A stretch of 64,000 bases of DNA from Cunninghamia lanceolata (lineage: Eukaryota; Streptophyta; Pinopsida; Cupressales; Cupressaceae). A program made the translations under genes and the position numbers. The stretch spans positions 4,836,001 through 4,900,000 of the forward strand of contig BSBN01000860.1 of the NCBI GenBank assembly GCA_027924645.1, given 5' to 3'. This document shows positions 49,236 through 59,699 of this stretch, piece after piece (the first letter of the stretch is position 1; each line of letters starts with the position of its first letter). The notes beneath the pieces are model-generated. The model had not been told where the DNA came from, ran no database searches, and worked only from the letters and a program-made list of their open reading frames with translations.

Positions 49236-50935
49236 ATACTAACCACATAGTATTTTGCCTGGAACTCGTAGTCACTTAACTTAATAGTTAAGTTTGGGAT
49301 TCTCCTCTTGCATGTAATGACAAAGTCATCTTCTACTCTGACTTTGAACCCCTCGAACTCCTCGGTCTTGAGTCCCCTCCTTGCCACAAGTCCCTCATCA
49401 ATGAAATTATGAGTGGCCCCTATGTCAAGTAATGTGGTCACTCTCTATCCTTCCAAGACTCCCCGAATCCTGAAAGAACCTTCTTTTTGAATAGCAGAAA
49501 GATGGGTTGTAGCTATGTCATCATCTTGTGTACCCTGCAACTCTTCTGCAACACCTTTCCCCTCACTATCCTCCAAGTCACTATACTGGTCTGATTTTTC
49601 TGATGTTGTCTCCTCGGCAGAATAGTACTCCAGTTGCTTTGCTTGCCCTTTCATCGGGCACTTATGATTGGGGTCCCATGGCCCCTTGCATTTGAAGCAT
49701 AATTTTTTCCTCCTGTATTCATTCAATGCATCATCATCAAGGCGAGGAGCGTGTTTCTTCTACGGAATGGTGTCTCGATGATGTAACTCTTATCCTTCTT
49801 TGGAGGAAAGGATTTGGAGACAAACTTGTTCTTTGGAACTGCAAACTCCATACTCTGTGCCTTCTTGATTGTCTCCTACATTGAAGGTGGGTCAAATGCC
49901 TTAACCCATCCTCGAAGTGGTTCCATTAGTCCTTCAGTGAATAGGACTATAAGTCTCCTCTCTAATATGTTGGGAACCATAACACTGAGTCTCTGGAACT
50001 CTGAAATATATGCCTCAAGTGACCCATATTGTTTCAGTTGTGCAAGCTCTCTGAACTGCAAATCGGGGTCCTTGGTATCAAATCTCTCTAAGTCTGTTTG
50101 TGAACTTGTCATATGTGGTGATGAGATTGTGGCCCAAAGTGACCAACCCATGGTACCACCACTCATGAGCTAACCCATCAAGATGTATACAAGCAAAGTT
50201 TAGAGTCTCATCCTCCGGCATAGGTTTGAGAGTCAAGTAATTATCCAACTTCTGCACCCATGCTCTAGCTGATATCTTACCACTACCATCAAAATGATCC
50301 ATAGGGACTTTAATCAAAGCATGCTAATAATCCATGTTAGCTCTGTGTGCTCTATGATCTCCTCTACCACCCATACCTACTCTCTGTCTCCTCTGGTTCA
50401 TATACTGCTCAAAGGTCAACATCTCCCTAACCTCTGGTAGAAGAGTCATGTGCTCTGCATGTTGCATCGTAACATCCTCTGCCATCGGGATTGGTGCCTC
50501 ATGCTTATGAACCTCTAGTGCCTCCTCTCTGCGTGGAAAGGTAGGCTGGAGCGATCTAGGGACTGATCCTGGGGTAGTCCTAGTGCTCTATCCACTACCC
50601 TGAGCTGCATGCCGGTGATTGTTAGCATTAGAACCACTAGTCTCACCCTCAGGTGTTGTATGTGGTTGTGTTACTGGATTACCCTAGTTCATTTTAGCTA
50701 ACAGTTATGACATCATATCCAGCATAATGTCAAACTTCCTTTCCATTCTCGTGTCTAGACTCTCCGGTTGTTCAGCTCTTTTGTTCATGTATGCTATGTG
50801 ACCTGTTATGCTGTCATTATCACTGGATGAGCTCCTTTGCATACCCAAAATACCCGATACTATTTCACCCTCTGGAACCTGTGGTGGCTGCCACTGCGAT
50901 GCATCTCTGGTATAAACCCACTTCCAGTCACTCAT
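49236..50935 (-). pseudogene. Ty3/gypsy gag and protease, broken by stops and frameshifts
   Basis: From the 5' end on the minus strand: a leader frame (50935-50705), a gag core (50317-49876: MDHFDGSGKISARAWVQKLD, WWYHGLVTLGHN, LQFRELAQLKQYGSLEAYIS, IVLFTEGLMEPLRGWV), a zinc knuckle (CFKCKGPWDPNHKC, about 49700) and a retroviral-type aspartic protease with the active site seen as LLDIGATHNFI (about 49430). The canonical Asp-Ser/Thr-Gly is altered to Asp-Ile-Gly, and there are frame changes at about 50320, 50080, 49870 and 49445, so no active polyprotein can be made. The protease is interrupted by the solo LTR at 47311-49230. Confidence 0.85.
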
Positions 50936-50964
50936 ATAAACTGATCAACACAGGCTGGCAAGAT

Positions 50965-50985
50965 GCAACCTGGCTGTGATGCCAC
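50965..50985 (-). promoter_or_regulatory. Retrotransposon primer-binding site (degenerate)
   Basis: Immediately inside the LTR, the minus strand reads GTGGCATCACAGCCAGG, close to the complement of the initiator-Met tRNA 3' end (TGGTATCAGAGC). It fixes the orientation of the gypsy element and the inner LTR boundary. Confidence 0.65.
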
Positions 50986-52478
50986 TGTAATGTCCTACCC
51001 CGTTTGTTTTATGTGGTTTAGTTGATACCTAGTGCGTTTTGGGTTTTTTGCATTTTGGACATAGAAACATGCATGTACATATATTCAAAAATAACAAGAA
51101 ATAGAAATGCCGAGATGCTTATTTATGTGGGAAATACATCAAACATCAACAATATCAAATACCCATATGAAGAAATGGCAAAAACATAAAATATCTCACA
51201 TACCCATATGTTGTCCAAGAAAGTACGAGCTGGAAATGACAATACAGCAGCTAATACGCAGCAAACTCTTGTTTATTTCACCTTCTCTTTAATGTCTACT
51301 CATTACAATGCAAAGAACCAAAACAACATAGCTGGTGCTCCAAGATAGAGCCTCAAAGTACATAAAATTGTCCTCATGTAAACCCACAACCCCTGCTGGT
51401 ATAGTACGGCCTGTATGAGGATAACAGCAGTGCCTAACACTTGTTTTCTGCCCCAAATGTTCGTTGTTACAGTCTGTTATAGCTGCAGACACCATACGCC
51501 CAGATTTATGGAAGAGAACTGCCCAAAAACACTTCACAAATCTCACAATGACACCCTAGCTGGTACGGCCTGATATGGGACTGGTACGGCCAGTCAAGGG
51601 AGTGAAAAGCACTTCAAAACTTCTCCAAAAACACTGCAATAACCTGCAATATGATCCTCAGTCTGCCCCAATAATTATAGTGTCAAGAAACTCAAGATAT
51701 CTCCATTAAATCCACTCCACGACTGCTGGTCATTTGTAAATGAAGCTCACTAGTAACCCCTAAAGTAGAGCTACTCAAATAACACCCTGGGAGTGTCTTT
51801 CAACCCCACAGATACTCTCAACCATGGAGGTTTTCATCTCCAAAGCTGCTGCTACAAACCCTTGCTCACAATGAACAAAGCTCAAACTTTGAGAAAATAT
51901 GCAATAGTGAATGAATAGAATGAATGTCACTTTTCCCTTTTGTTATTCCTCTTCTTTCCTCCAACGCCCTTTTTGGGAATTATCTAACATTTTATTATTT
52001 TCATTAATCTCTCCTTCGGCACCCACTTAAGTGGTGACTTTATTAACTTAGAAATATTTCATAAAGTCCCAACATATAATAAAGTCACTATAATAATAAA
52101 CATATTAAGTTATATTTTTAATTTAACTTAAATATGTTTATTATTAAAATAATAACTCAAACGGTCTCCTCATCGTTCCGTAGTACTGCTAAGCTAGCCT
52201 ATAGAAAGTCGACATGATTCAGGACCATTGCACCGACTCGCTCGGAGTCCCGTGAGCCCCTGCTAAAAATAGTAAGTTTGGCCAAATGGCCCAAACTCAC
52301 TCCAGAAAGTGACAACTGGTCAATCCCGCCAAGAGGAATCCATCTCACTGCTCTATAGATGCTCACTGAGCTTCGGTGAGCCACATCACTATGGGTCCCC
52401 TAACCATACTAGTCTACGAGAACCAGCATAGTAGACTAGCCCGAGGCACAAGTACTGGCCTAGGAAGGGGACATTACA
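50986..52478 (-). repeat. Gypsy 5' LTR, 1493 bp
   Basis: On the minus strand it starts TGTAATGTCCCCTTCCTAGG (52478 downward) and ends GGGGTAGGACATTACA at 50986, directly before the primer-binding site. Scattered phrases such as GGTACGGCC are shared with the solo LTR at 14937-16485, and its start with the LTR at 19327. It is the 5' LTR of the gypsy element whose gag and protease follow at lower coordinates. The 3' LTR is missing. Confidence 0.82.
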
Positions 52479-52554
52479 CAAATTCAACACATTAGATTTA
52501 GTTGTTATAATTTCAGCTTCTTTTAGCTTGTAAAAGTTATTTTAATAACCCATC

Positions 52555-52636
52555 ACTTCACCCTCCCCAAAAAACAGTAAAATATTTGCCATCCCCAAAA
52601 CTGTGTCACCTATCCAAGAAACTCATAGAAACATTG
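52555..52636 (+). mobile_element. Truncated right end of a hAT element
   Basis: This stretch (ccatccccaaaa, then gaaactcatagaaacattg) matches the right terminal 85 bp of the inner hAT at 30840-33892. The left part is absent: the gypsy LTR begins 77 bp away at 52478. The gypsy insertion and later loss probably removed the rest. Confidence 0.6.
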
Positions 52637-52660
52637 ATCAGACAGATAAATGTTACTAAC

Positions 52661-53280
52661 CATAGTTAACAAAAGATGCATCTCCCACCCCCTGGGACGT
52701 GTCCCGGAGACTGGTACATGTCTCCTATCTCGGAGACTTGACTAGGTACGTCTCCCTTCACAGGAGACTTTTGGTCGCGTCTCCTACGCATCTCTAGGTA
52801 CCCTGCATCAATAAAAAGGTGTCCACTTTTTTTCTTTTTCTACCTTTCATTTTTTCCACCATTTTCATACAAGCTCAGTGGATTCTTACTCCTATGGACT
52901 TCAAACCTGAATACTAGTGTCTATAGTAATATATATATAGTAAGCTATATTAAATTGTTACAAGTAAGCTACAAGTAATATATACAGTAATATATATTAC
53001 TGGCTATACTATTGTATATATTATTGTCTATAGCTATATATATATAGTAATATATATAGCTATAGACAGTAATATAGCCAGTAATATATACAGCAATATA
53101 TATACTTATTACAAAAAATATATATACTTATATTATTAAATTATATTAAAATATAAATTATTAAATTATATTAAAAAATAAATGGAGTCTCCACATACCC
53201 CCATCTCCTATTTTCAAAAAACAAACGTACCGGTACCGGTCTCCTGTACCGGTACCAGTACTAGTCTCTTGGCAACTATG
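52661..53280. mobile_element. hAT MITE, 620 bp, with near-perfect 8-bp duplication
   Basis: Ends CATAGTTAACAAAAGA (left) and CATAGTTGCCAAGAGA (right, minus strand) are inverted copies, flanked by TTACTAAC (52653-52660) and TTACTGAC (53281-53288), 7 of 8 matching. The left subterminal region is crowded with GTCTCC/GGAGAC words, the right with GTACCGGT words. The core (about 52920-53180) is an AT-rich set of short palindromes around TATATAG. It encodes nothing, so it is non-autonomous. Confidence 0.8.
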
Positions 53281-53599
53281 TTACTGACCTTTGAACCCTT
53301 AACACAGACTTGAAGTTTATTCATTATACAAAATTACACTTCTGAAGCATAACCAAATACAATATTCACTAACAACACAACAGCTACTGGATGTTCTATA
53401 TGGAAACAGAAGAGTAAAATTTTAAACCAACAGATGGAACTGCTATGAAAAGCTGAGTAATAAACCAAAATACAACTTACTGAACCACAAATGGAAGAAA
53501 AAGGGCTAGCAAAGGCACAAGCCCTACAATCCAGAAACAAAATGCTCCAATCTTGAGAAAATGGAACCTTGAGAATCATTCTTTATTCACAGAATAGTC

Positions 53600-54040
53600 T
53601 AGACAAAGAAACTTGAAAGAAGATATATCTTTGCTGACGATACCCAAGACATTATCAGATGGGATCCTCAACATGATGGAGGCTGCACAATAAACTTAGC
53701 TAACCCAATCTCTCATAGACCAGAAAATGCCTGGATACCTAGACAGATATGGCAGAGGCTCTTAAATAGTAAATCCAGGCAAAGAATCAAGAGTCTCATG
53801 TGGCTCATATGGCACAAAAACATACTGAAGGCTGAATTGTTACAGAAAATGGAAAGGCCAGGACTGTGTCTGTGTACTGTGTAAGAAGGCAGAAGAGACA
53901 ATGGTTCACCTTTTCATTGCACGTCCGTATACCGAACAGACAAAGAAACAATCTGTGAGTTGGTATAACATAAGAGAACCCAGATTTAGTCAACTTGAAG
54001 ACTTGATCAAGTTATGGCAAAGAACTGAATCACAGTAAGC
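53600..54040 (+). pseudogene. LINE tail with zf-RVT-like domain
   Basis: The plus strand reads RPENAWIPRQIWQRLLNSKS, RIKSLMWLIWHKNILKAELL and, after a frameshift, LCVLCKKAEETMVHLFIARP. This is the zf-RVT region near the C-terminus of plant L1-type ORF2 (C-x2-C ... H-x-F). It is short and frameshifted, with no adjoining reverse transcriptase. Confidence 0.6.
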
Positions 54041-54426
54041 ATATGTGCAATTGGCCACTCATTTAACATTGTATTCATGTGCTTCAACACCTGGCTAGAA
54101 TAAAATTGTTGCATTTTTAATAATGAATTGAAATTGCCAAAAAACCATTATCTCCAAAAGTTAGTCACGTATTAGAAGCTCGTTCACAAAAAGAAAAACA
54201 CCTTGTGTGGCTTTTAATCCTTATGAACACTTTTGAATCTTTGATAGAAGGTAGTTTTCAGCACAGTTTTCACTATCCTTGTTCACTCCCCCAGCGCCAA
54301 TCTTGAGACCACCACTTCCTCCATATCATAAGCTCAACACTGACGCAGACAATGCTCATAATCCCGTAAAAGCAGGAACTGGATGTATTAATAGTGATTG
54401 TACAGCTAACTAATAAAGGCCTATAC

Positions 54427-54830
54427 ATCATGAATATTAGCCAAAACTAACAATGTTTTGGAGGACGTGTTATTATGAGTGCTTAAACTTGCTAAAACAT
54501 TAGGAATCCCTTCCTAATGTTAGAAGGGAGCTCAAAAATAGCTATCAATTAAAATAAGCAAAAAAGTCACTCGTTGAAGAAGTTGGAAATCAACAAATCG
54601 AAGGCTTTGAAAAACTAAAAATGTGCACACACAAAGAACACTAACTTGTGTATCAATGCCTTCACTAAAATAAATACTACTTATGAAGGCACAACCATAA
54701 TCTATGCCAAATCTTTTGCATCATGAATATTAGCCAAAACTAACAATGTTTTGGAGGCCTTAGCATTACTATGAGGACTTAAACTTGCTAAAACTTTAGG
54801 AATCCCCTTCCTAATGGTTTTCAGCTTACA
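54427..54830. repeat. Direct repeat of ~100 bp, 296 bp apart
   Basis: The phrase TCATGAATATTAGCCAAAAC and the following ACTTAAACTTGCTAAAAC ... TTAGGAATCCC..TTCCTAATG occur at about 54427-54525 and again at about 54722-54820. The two copies differ at several positions. The second copy ends just before the 197-codon frame at 54833. Confidence 0.7.
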
Positions 54831-54832
54831 CA

Positions 54833-55401
54833 TTGATGTTTAGTAGCTGTTCTATAATGCTGATCATAAAATTTTCAGACTTTACATTGATGATTGCAGC
54901 TGATTGGATGGATTTGTGGGTATTGGATTGTCACTACAACACTTGGAGGTTGAATAATGATGAGATCTTATTAGTTTATGACAGCGGAAGCATTCCCAAG
55001 ATGATTATAGAACTGATTTTCAGTTTTAACAATGCTGTCATTATTTGTACCAGCAGTCTAGAGAGGGTATGCATGCTTGGTTATGAATACATGACTAACA
55101 CCTTTCAAGTTCATATGAAACAATTCAGATGTAGATGGATAGCTTGTGATGGTGACTTGATAAGAGACACTTTCATTTTCAGTTTATATGATGGTGCAAT
55201 AATTTGGGATCTAGGCATTGGTATAATTGGTGGATTGCTTCACAATGATTTGTTGAATGACAGTTGTATCAAAGTGGAGCAGCGGAAACTTGGTGGATCA
55301 TTCTTCAGATTAATTTGGGATCCTGGAATCTCAATGATTGTATGCCGGAGTTATTTGAGTTGTAATTGCTTGGGGCAAGCAATCTTTGAGTGGGGAGGAT
55401 T
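54833..55401 (+). other. Element-internal sequence before an LTR, with a 197-codon open frame
   Basis: An open frame runs from 54833 to 55426, crossing the LTR start. It has no recognised domain. The last bases before the LTR, GAGTGGGGAGGA (55389-55399), look like a polypurine tract, which suggests that this is the 3' internal end of an LTR element whose 3' LTR starts at 55402. The frame may be coincidental. Confidence 0.45.
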
Positions 55402-57022
55402 TGTAATGTCACCATTTTCTGAGTGATCACCAGCGGAGTCCACTAGCCTATTTTATACCCATAGGCTAAGTTGGGAGTTATATGGGAATAATTTCATTAA
55501 TTAAATGTTAAATAATCCTAAGTCATTTTTGGGTTATTTATATTTAATTAATTAGTTGGACCTATTTTTATTATAAAAGTGACTTTATAATATTATATTA
55601 AGAAATTACAAAAAATAAATCATTTTTGAAAAAAGGAAAATATAAAATAAAACAAAATAATAAAAGTGAGTCCTCTAGAAGTTCCTTCTATAAAGTTAAC
55701 TTGTGGCTTTAAAAAGAGGTGAAGGCAAATCATTTTCATATCTTGGATTGTTATTTCCATATTGGAGTTTTCCTTGTGAGCTGCAACTACAGGTTCGACA
55801 AGCCCTAGGATGAAAACCCTTGGGATTCTAGGTGGATTGGACGAAAACCCAAGTCTACCCAGTTGGTAGATTCACTTCAGGATTCACACTTGCACTTCAT
55901 TATTCAGCTGTTGGAGATCGTGGAGCTACAAAGATATGTCTTTCTGCAAATTCTGTGTATTTTCTTGAATAGGGTACATTTTCCAAATTTATTGATTTGC
56001 AGGCAAATATAAATTTGGTAAATTCGATTTGGGAATATTGGAGAGTTTTGATAGAATTGTGGAGCTTTAGAATAAGGATTTAAATTCCATATCTCTAGTG
56101 CTTATCATTATTAAGAGTTTGGGTTATTTTGATAAGTCATAGCCTTCCTAAGTCTAGGCGCAGCTTTATACTTGTTACGGCAGCCTTTAAAAACTTCCAT
56201 ATCATAAGGAGCTCAAGATTATAGGCAACGTTGACAAGAGGAATCATTGGATAGGCATATTTAATAGCATTTGAAGATATATATTTCAAGCTTGAAGGTG
56301 ACGTGGGCGCTTGAAATCGTTGGAAAGACTCCCATAAGTTGCGCTAGGACTTGAAGATTGTACGTGGGACCCATTTCCTATAATTTCCATTTTATCTAAG
56401 TTTACATTGACTATTCAAAAGGAGCATGTGGCTGGGAGAGTTTGCAGGTTTATGAAGTAAGCTATGAATAAAAAGAGTTGCATTGCTATTTGGATGAATC
56501 GCACTCCTTTTAATATATATATTGAAGACTTTATCCACCGTAAAAATCATCAAGGAGGGTGCATAACATATAAAGAGAGAATGTGAGTTGTTCTTGGAAT
56601 CGATCTTACAGAAGGCATGCCACTGGCAATCATATCACCCTTGGTCGATTGTGGACTGTCACATATGTGAGGGAATACTTAGCATCCCGTTGCACTATAT
56701 ATATTGTGATCCGCCACAGTGGGGAAAGATTCACAACAACAGATTCATCAGGGAGGCAACACCAAAACAGAAGGACAATAATACAGAATGCAGCTAAGTG
56801 TAAGTTCAGATTTGCAATAGGCATTTGATATATTCATATGTAATCCTAGTGTTCAATGCACGGAATGCTGTCCATTATCAATATGCAGAGACTATTCAAT
56901 CTGAATATTATATTAAGGAAATTAAGTATTAGAAGTTGTTGTAACCTACTGCATTTCTATATTTTCTGCTGCAAACTCTTTCGGCTAATGTGGATAAACA
57001 AAATAGGCCAGGGTTTCTTACA
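55402..57022 (+). repeat. Gypsy-type LTR, 1621 bp, with polypurine tract on one side and primer-binding site on the other
   Basis: It starts TGTAATGTCACC and ends GGGTTTCTTACA. A TATA-like CTTTAAAAAGAGG lies at about 55709. The flanking five bases do not match (GGATT and GTGGT). The left neighbour is a purine tract and the right neighbour is GTGGTATCAGATC, an initiator-Met primer-binding site. The LTR thus serves as a 3' LTR for the left and a 5' LTR for the right. Confidence 0.75.
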
Positions 57023-57036
57023 GTGGTATCAGATCT
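57023..57036 (+). promoter_or_regulatory. Retrotransposon primer-binding site
   Basis: GTGGTATCAGATCT follows the LTR end directly and matches the complement of the initiator-Met tRNA 3' end except near its own end. It marks the start of the internal region that carries the ORF at 57092. Confidence 0.75.
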
Positions 57037-57091
57037 TAGCATCCTGCCAGCCTTTTTGGCTGTATGATTCAAAAAATTCAGAGTTATAGCA

Positions 57092-57856
57092 ATGAATTTC
57101 AACAGAGATGAAGATCATATCAAGAGGAAATATGAACAAGAGGCCATCGAAATTTTTGATGAATATCAAAGCACTACTAATAAGTTTAAGAAAAAGGTTT
57201 CTTTTGATTATTTCTTGGGTTTAGATGTAATAATGAAACCTGGTAAAAAGGCCTTGGTAAACTACATAAGAAGAAAAAAGAAAGAAAAAGAAGAAAAGAC
57301 GAAAGAGAAGAAAGAATGTGAAAAGAAGAGCTTCAAAATTTATAAACCACTTCAGAAATCTTCTAATCAGCCCCAAAAGAAGAGCAAAAACCAATTGAGG
57401 AAAGAACAATGTTGCTTCACATGCCAGGAAGTTTGGACACCTAGTCATACATGTGGAAACAATAAAGAAGATGAATCGATGATCACAGGTTTATTTCAGC
57501 AGAGTAATGATTTGGAAAAAGAAAAATCACTTCATGCATCCACAAGTGAGGAGTACATGAGTCTTCATGACAATGACAAGATTGAAGGGTGTGCTGATAT
57601 GGAGTTTGTCAAATCAGCAGTTATTGATCAGTCATATGAAGGTATGAATTTTTCTGATGATCCATTACTTGAGCATAGCATTGTCTCGCCATCTCTACAT
57701 AATAGTTGCAAGGAATCAATTAGTGAGTTGGGTGACTTTGAAGATGATATTGTTCATACATACGAAGGCAATACTGAAAATGTGTTATGTGATGAACAAA
57801 GTAACTTCGATGAAATTGATCAAAGACCTTTAGCATTGCAAAATTTGAAGGCTTAA
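57092..57856 (+). CDS. gag-like protein with zinc knuckle (non-autonomous LTR element)
   Basis: An intact 254-codon frame starts 70 bp after the primer-binding site. It holds a short N-terminal region (EQEAIEIFDEYQSTTNKFKK), a very lysine-rich basic block (residues about 65-105), a knuckle CCFTCQEVWTPSHTCG of the plant gypsy W-x-P-x-H-x-C type (residues about 110-125) and an acidic serine-rich C-terminal half. The usual capsid (Retrotrans_gag) core is not visible and no protease or polymerase follows. It probably encodes an RNA-binding structural protein of a non-autonomous element. It is unusual in being unbroken among decayed neighbours. Confidence 0.6.
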   Translation: MNFNRDEDHIKRKYEQEAIEIFDEYQSTTNKFKKKVSFDYFLGLDVIMKPGKKALVNYIRRKKKEKEEKTKEKKECEKKSFKIYKPLQKSSNQPQKKSKNQLRKEQCCFTCQEVWTPSHTCGNNKEDESMITGLFQQSNDLEKEKSLHASTSEEYMSLHDNDKIEGCADMEFVKSAVIDQSYEGMNFSDDPLLEHSIVSPSLHNSCKESISELGDFEDDIVHTYEGNTENVLCDEQSNFDEIDQRPLALQNLKA

Positions 57857-59085
57857 TTTATGGTCAAGAAAGAGAAGTTGTGCATACACTTTTTGGATCA
57901 ACCAATAATGATGAACATACAAAAATTGAAGAAGATGTGCATGAGATAGCGTTTGTGGATCCAAGCTATGTATACAAGTTGATTTTGAAAATCATAGCAT
58001 AAAGAATGTAATAACCACCCTCAATATTTTTCCAAAAAAAAATAGCAAATATTTCTGATTTTCTACTGTGCAGGTATTTTGTCAAACATTTGGCAGTACG
58101 ATGTCCCAACTGAGTTTTTTCTTTTTTCTGAATATGGTGTCTATTGTGCAGGCATTTTGTCAAACATTTGGCATTCTTGTCTTATTCATTGTAAGTTTCA
58201 ATAATGAATATTACGAACAGTTTATATGCAGTTTTTGGGTATCATAAATTGTTTAAAAATTGCATTCACAAATACAAGGAACTTAGAGGCAATATGACAA
58301 ACAGTTTGCAGCAAAGCTATTGAGTTGAAATCTGCCTATAATCTGCCAATTACATTAATTCCCATTGCTGTTCACATAACAAATGTTATAAGATTGAAAT
58401 ATTTTATTAATGAATCTTTACATACCATACACCATAAACCACGATGCTTGCACTCCTTGCTGGGCGACCAGCATATGAAATCTTTAATAAAGGCGGCACA
58501 CCATATAAAATCCAGCTCTTAACACTCATACCACGTAGGCCTTTAAAGAAGTGCGCTTCCCTCCTTCATGCACATGCACCAACTTAATCTCAAAGCTTTT
58601 AATATTTGCAATTTGTGATTCCTTCTTCAAGGTAAGACTTTAAATGATTGTTGATGATGCAGAGCGCACAATGGAAGCGGCAAACTTAATAACAAACTAC
58701 CAAGCTGTCGTATATGCATAACATGACTTGCTATAGCCGGCTACTATACCCCGATTCACCGTTACGACTGGTCACTACTTGTATTTGCCGAAAGATACAT
58801 TCCCAACATGCATACCTCATATGCATTCGCAACATACATTCTCTTGCGTGATGTTTGCAATGTACATCCGCAATGTACTTTTGAAGCACACTCGTTGGTG
58901 GGACTTGGATTATCGGTCGAGGTTACCACGGGGTCGCTGTTTTACCAATCACGCCGAAAACATATGCGTCAGCCAAATTTCCATCAACGGCGAATATTAG
59001 GGTTTCTTACGCCGCTACTCCCATACACCATTACACAGTCTTCCTTCACCGAACCCTAGCACATGCAAAATGCTAGGCGAACTAT
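57857..59085. other. Non-coding sequence between elements
   Basis: A short direct repeat, TTTTGTCAAACATTTGGCA, occurs at about 58077 and about 58154. No 3' LTR matching 55402-57022 is seen after the gag-like ORF. The part from about 58550 to 59080 has a different, less AT-rich composition with CG dinucleotides, but no recognised coding family. Confidence 0.45.
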
Positions 59086-59627
59086 TGTGTGTGACCCGTG
59101 AATTGGAACATCTGCACCTCCGAAACAATAAAAGAAACAGGAAACAAAAACAAATATATATACAATGAAGCCATTCCACTGATTTCGACAGAAATCTTAT
59201 CAGTGGAATGCCTCATATCGACATTTTGCAACAATGGGAAAACAGAGAGGAAAGGAAAGTTACGACTATGCAATTGTATTTACAGAGAATGGAAAACGAA
59301 ATTGACAACACAGAAAAGATCGATTTCTCCTTCACAATGCCTGATTACATTCGCACAATCACATTATCATATGACTGATCACAATCTCAATCCCTAATCT
59401 GTATATGCATTCGGTTCATTTCTCTGGGTTTTATAGATTCGCCCAGAGTAGTACCAAATCTACTCCAAGCGGCTGGGAAACACTACTGCCTATTTTTGGC
59501 ATTATTGCTATTTTTAGCATTGGGCGATTACAAAAGTCAAATGTCACTTAGGACTTACAAAAATGAACCTAGACATAAACTGAAATGAAGATGCATTGGT
59601 CAATAGACCTTATTACAAAAGAAAACA
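59086..59627 (-). repeat. Chromovirus 3' LTR (approximate)
   Basis: On the minus strand the sequence after the chromodomain runs through a purine-rich GTGCAGGGGCACC, then TGTTTTCTTTTG (59627 downward), a TATA box TCTATAAAACCCAGAG (about 59438-59423) and ends ACGGGTCACACA at 59086. The 5' LTR lies beyond 64000, so neither ends nor duplication can be verified. A hairpin-forming inverted repeat (ATTCCACTGAT / ATCAGTGGAAT, 59173-59183 and 59199-59209) lies in its transcribed part. Confidence 0.6.
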
Positions 59628-59699
59628 TGATTTTCTGGGTGCCCCTGCACCATACTCCCAGGGTTAACAAAACTCAAGTCCCTTGAGGAACCAAGTCTG

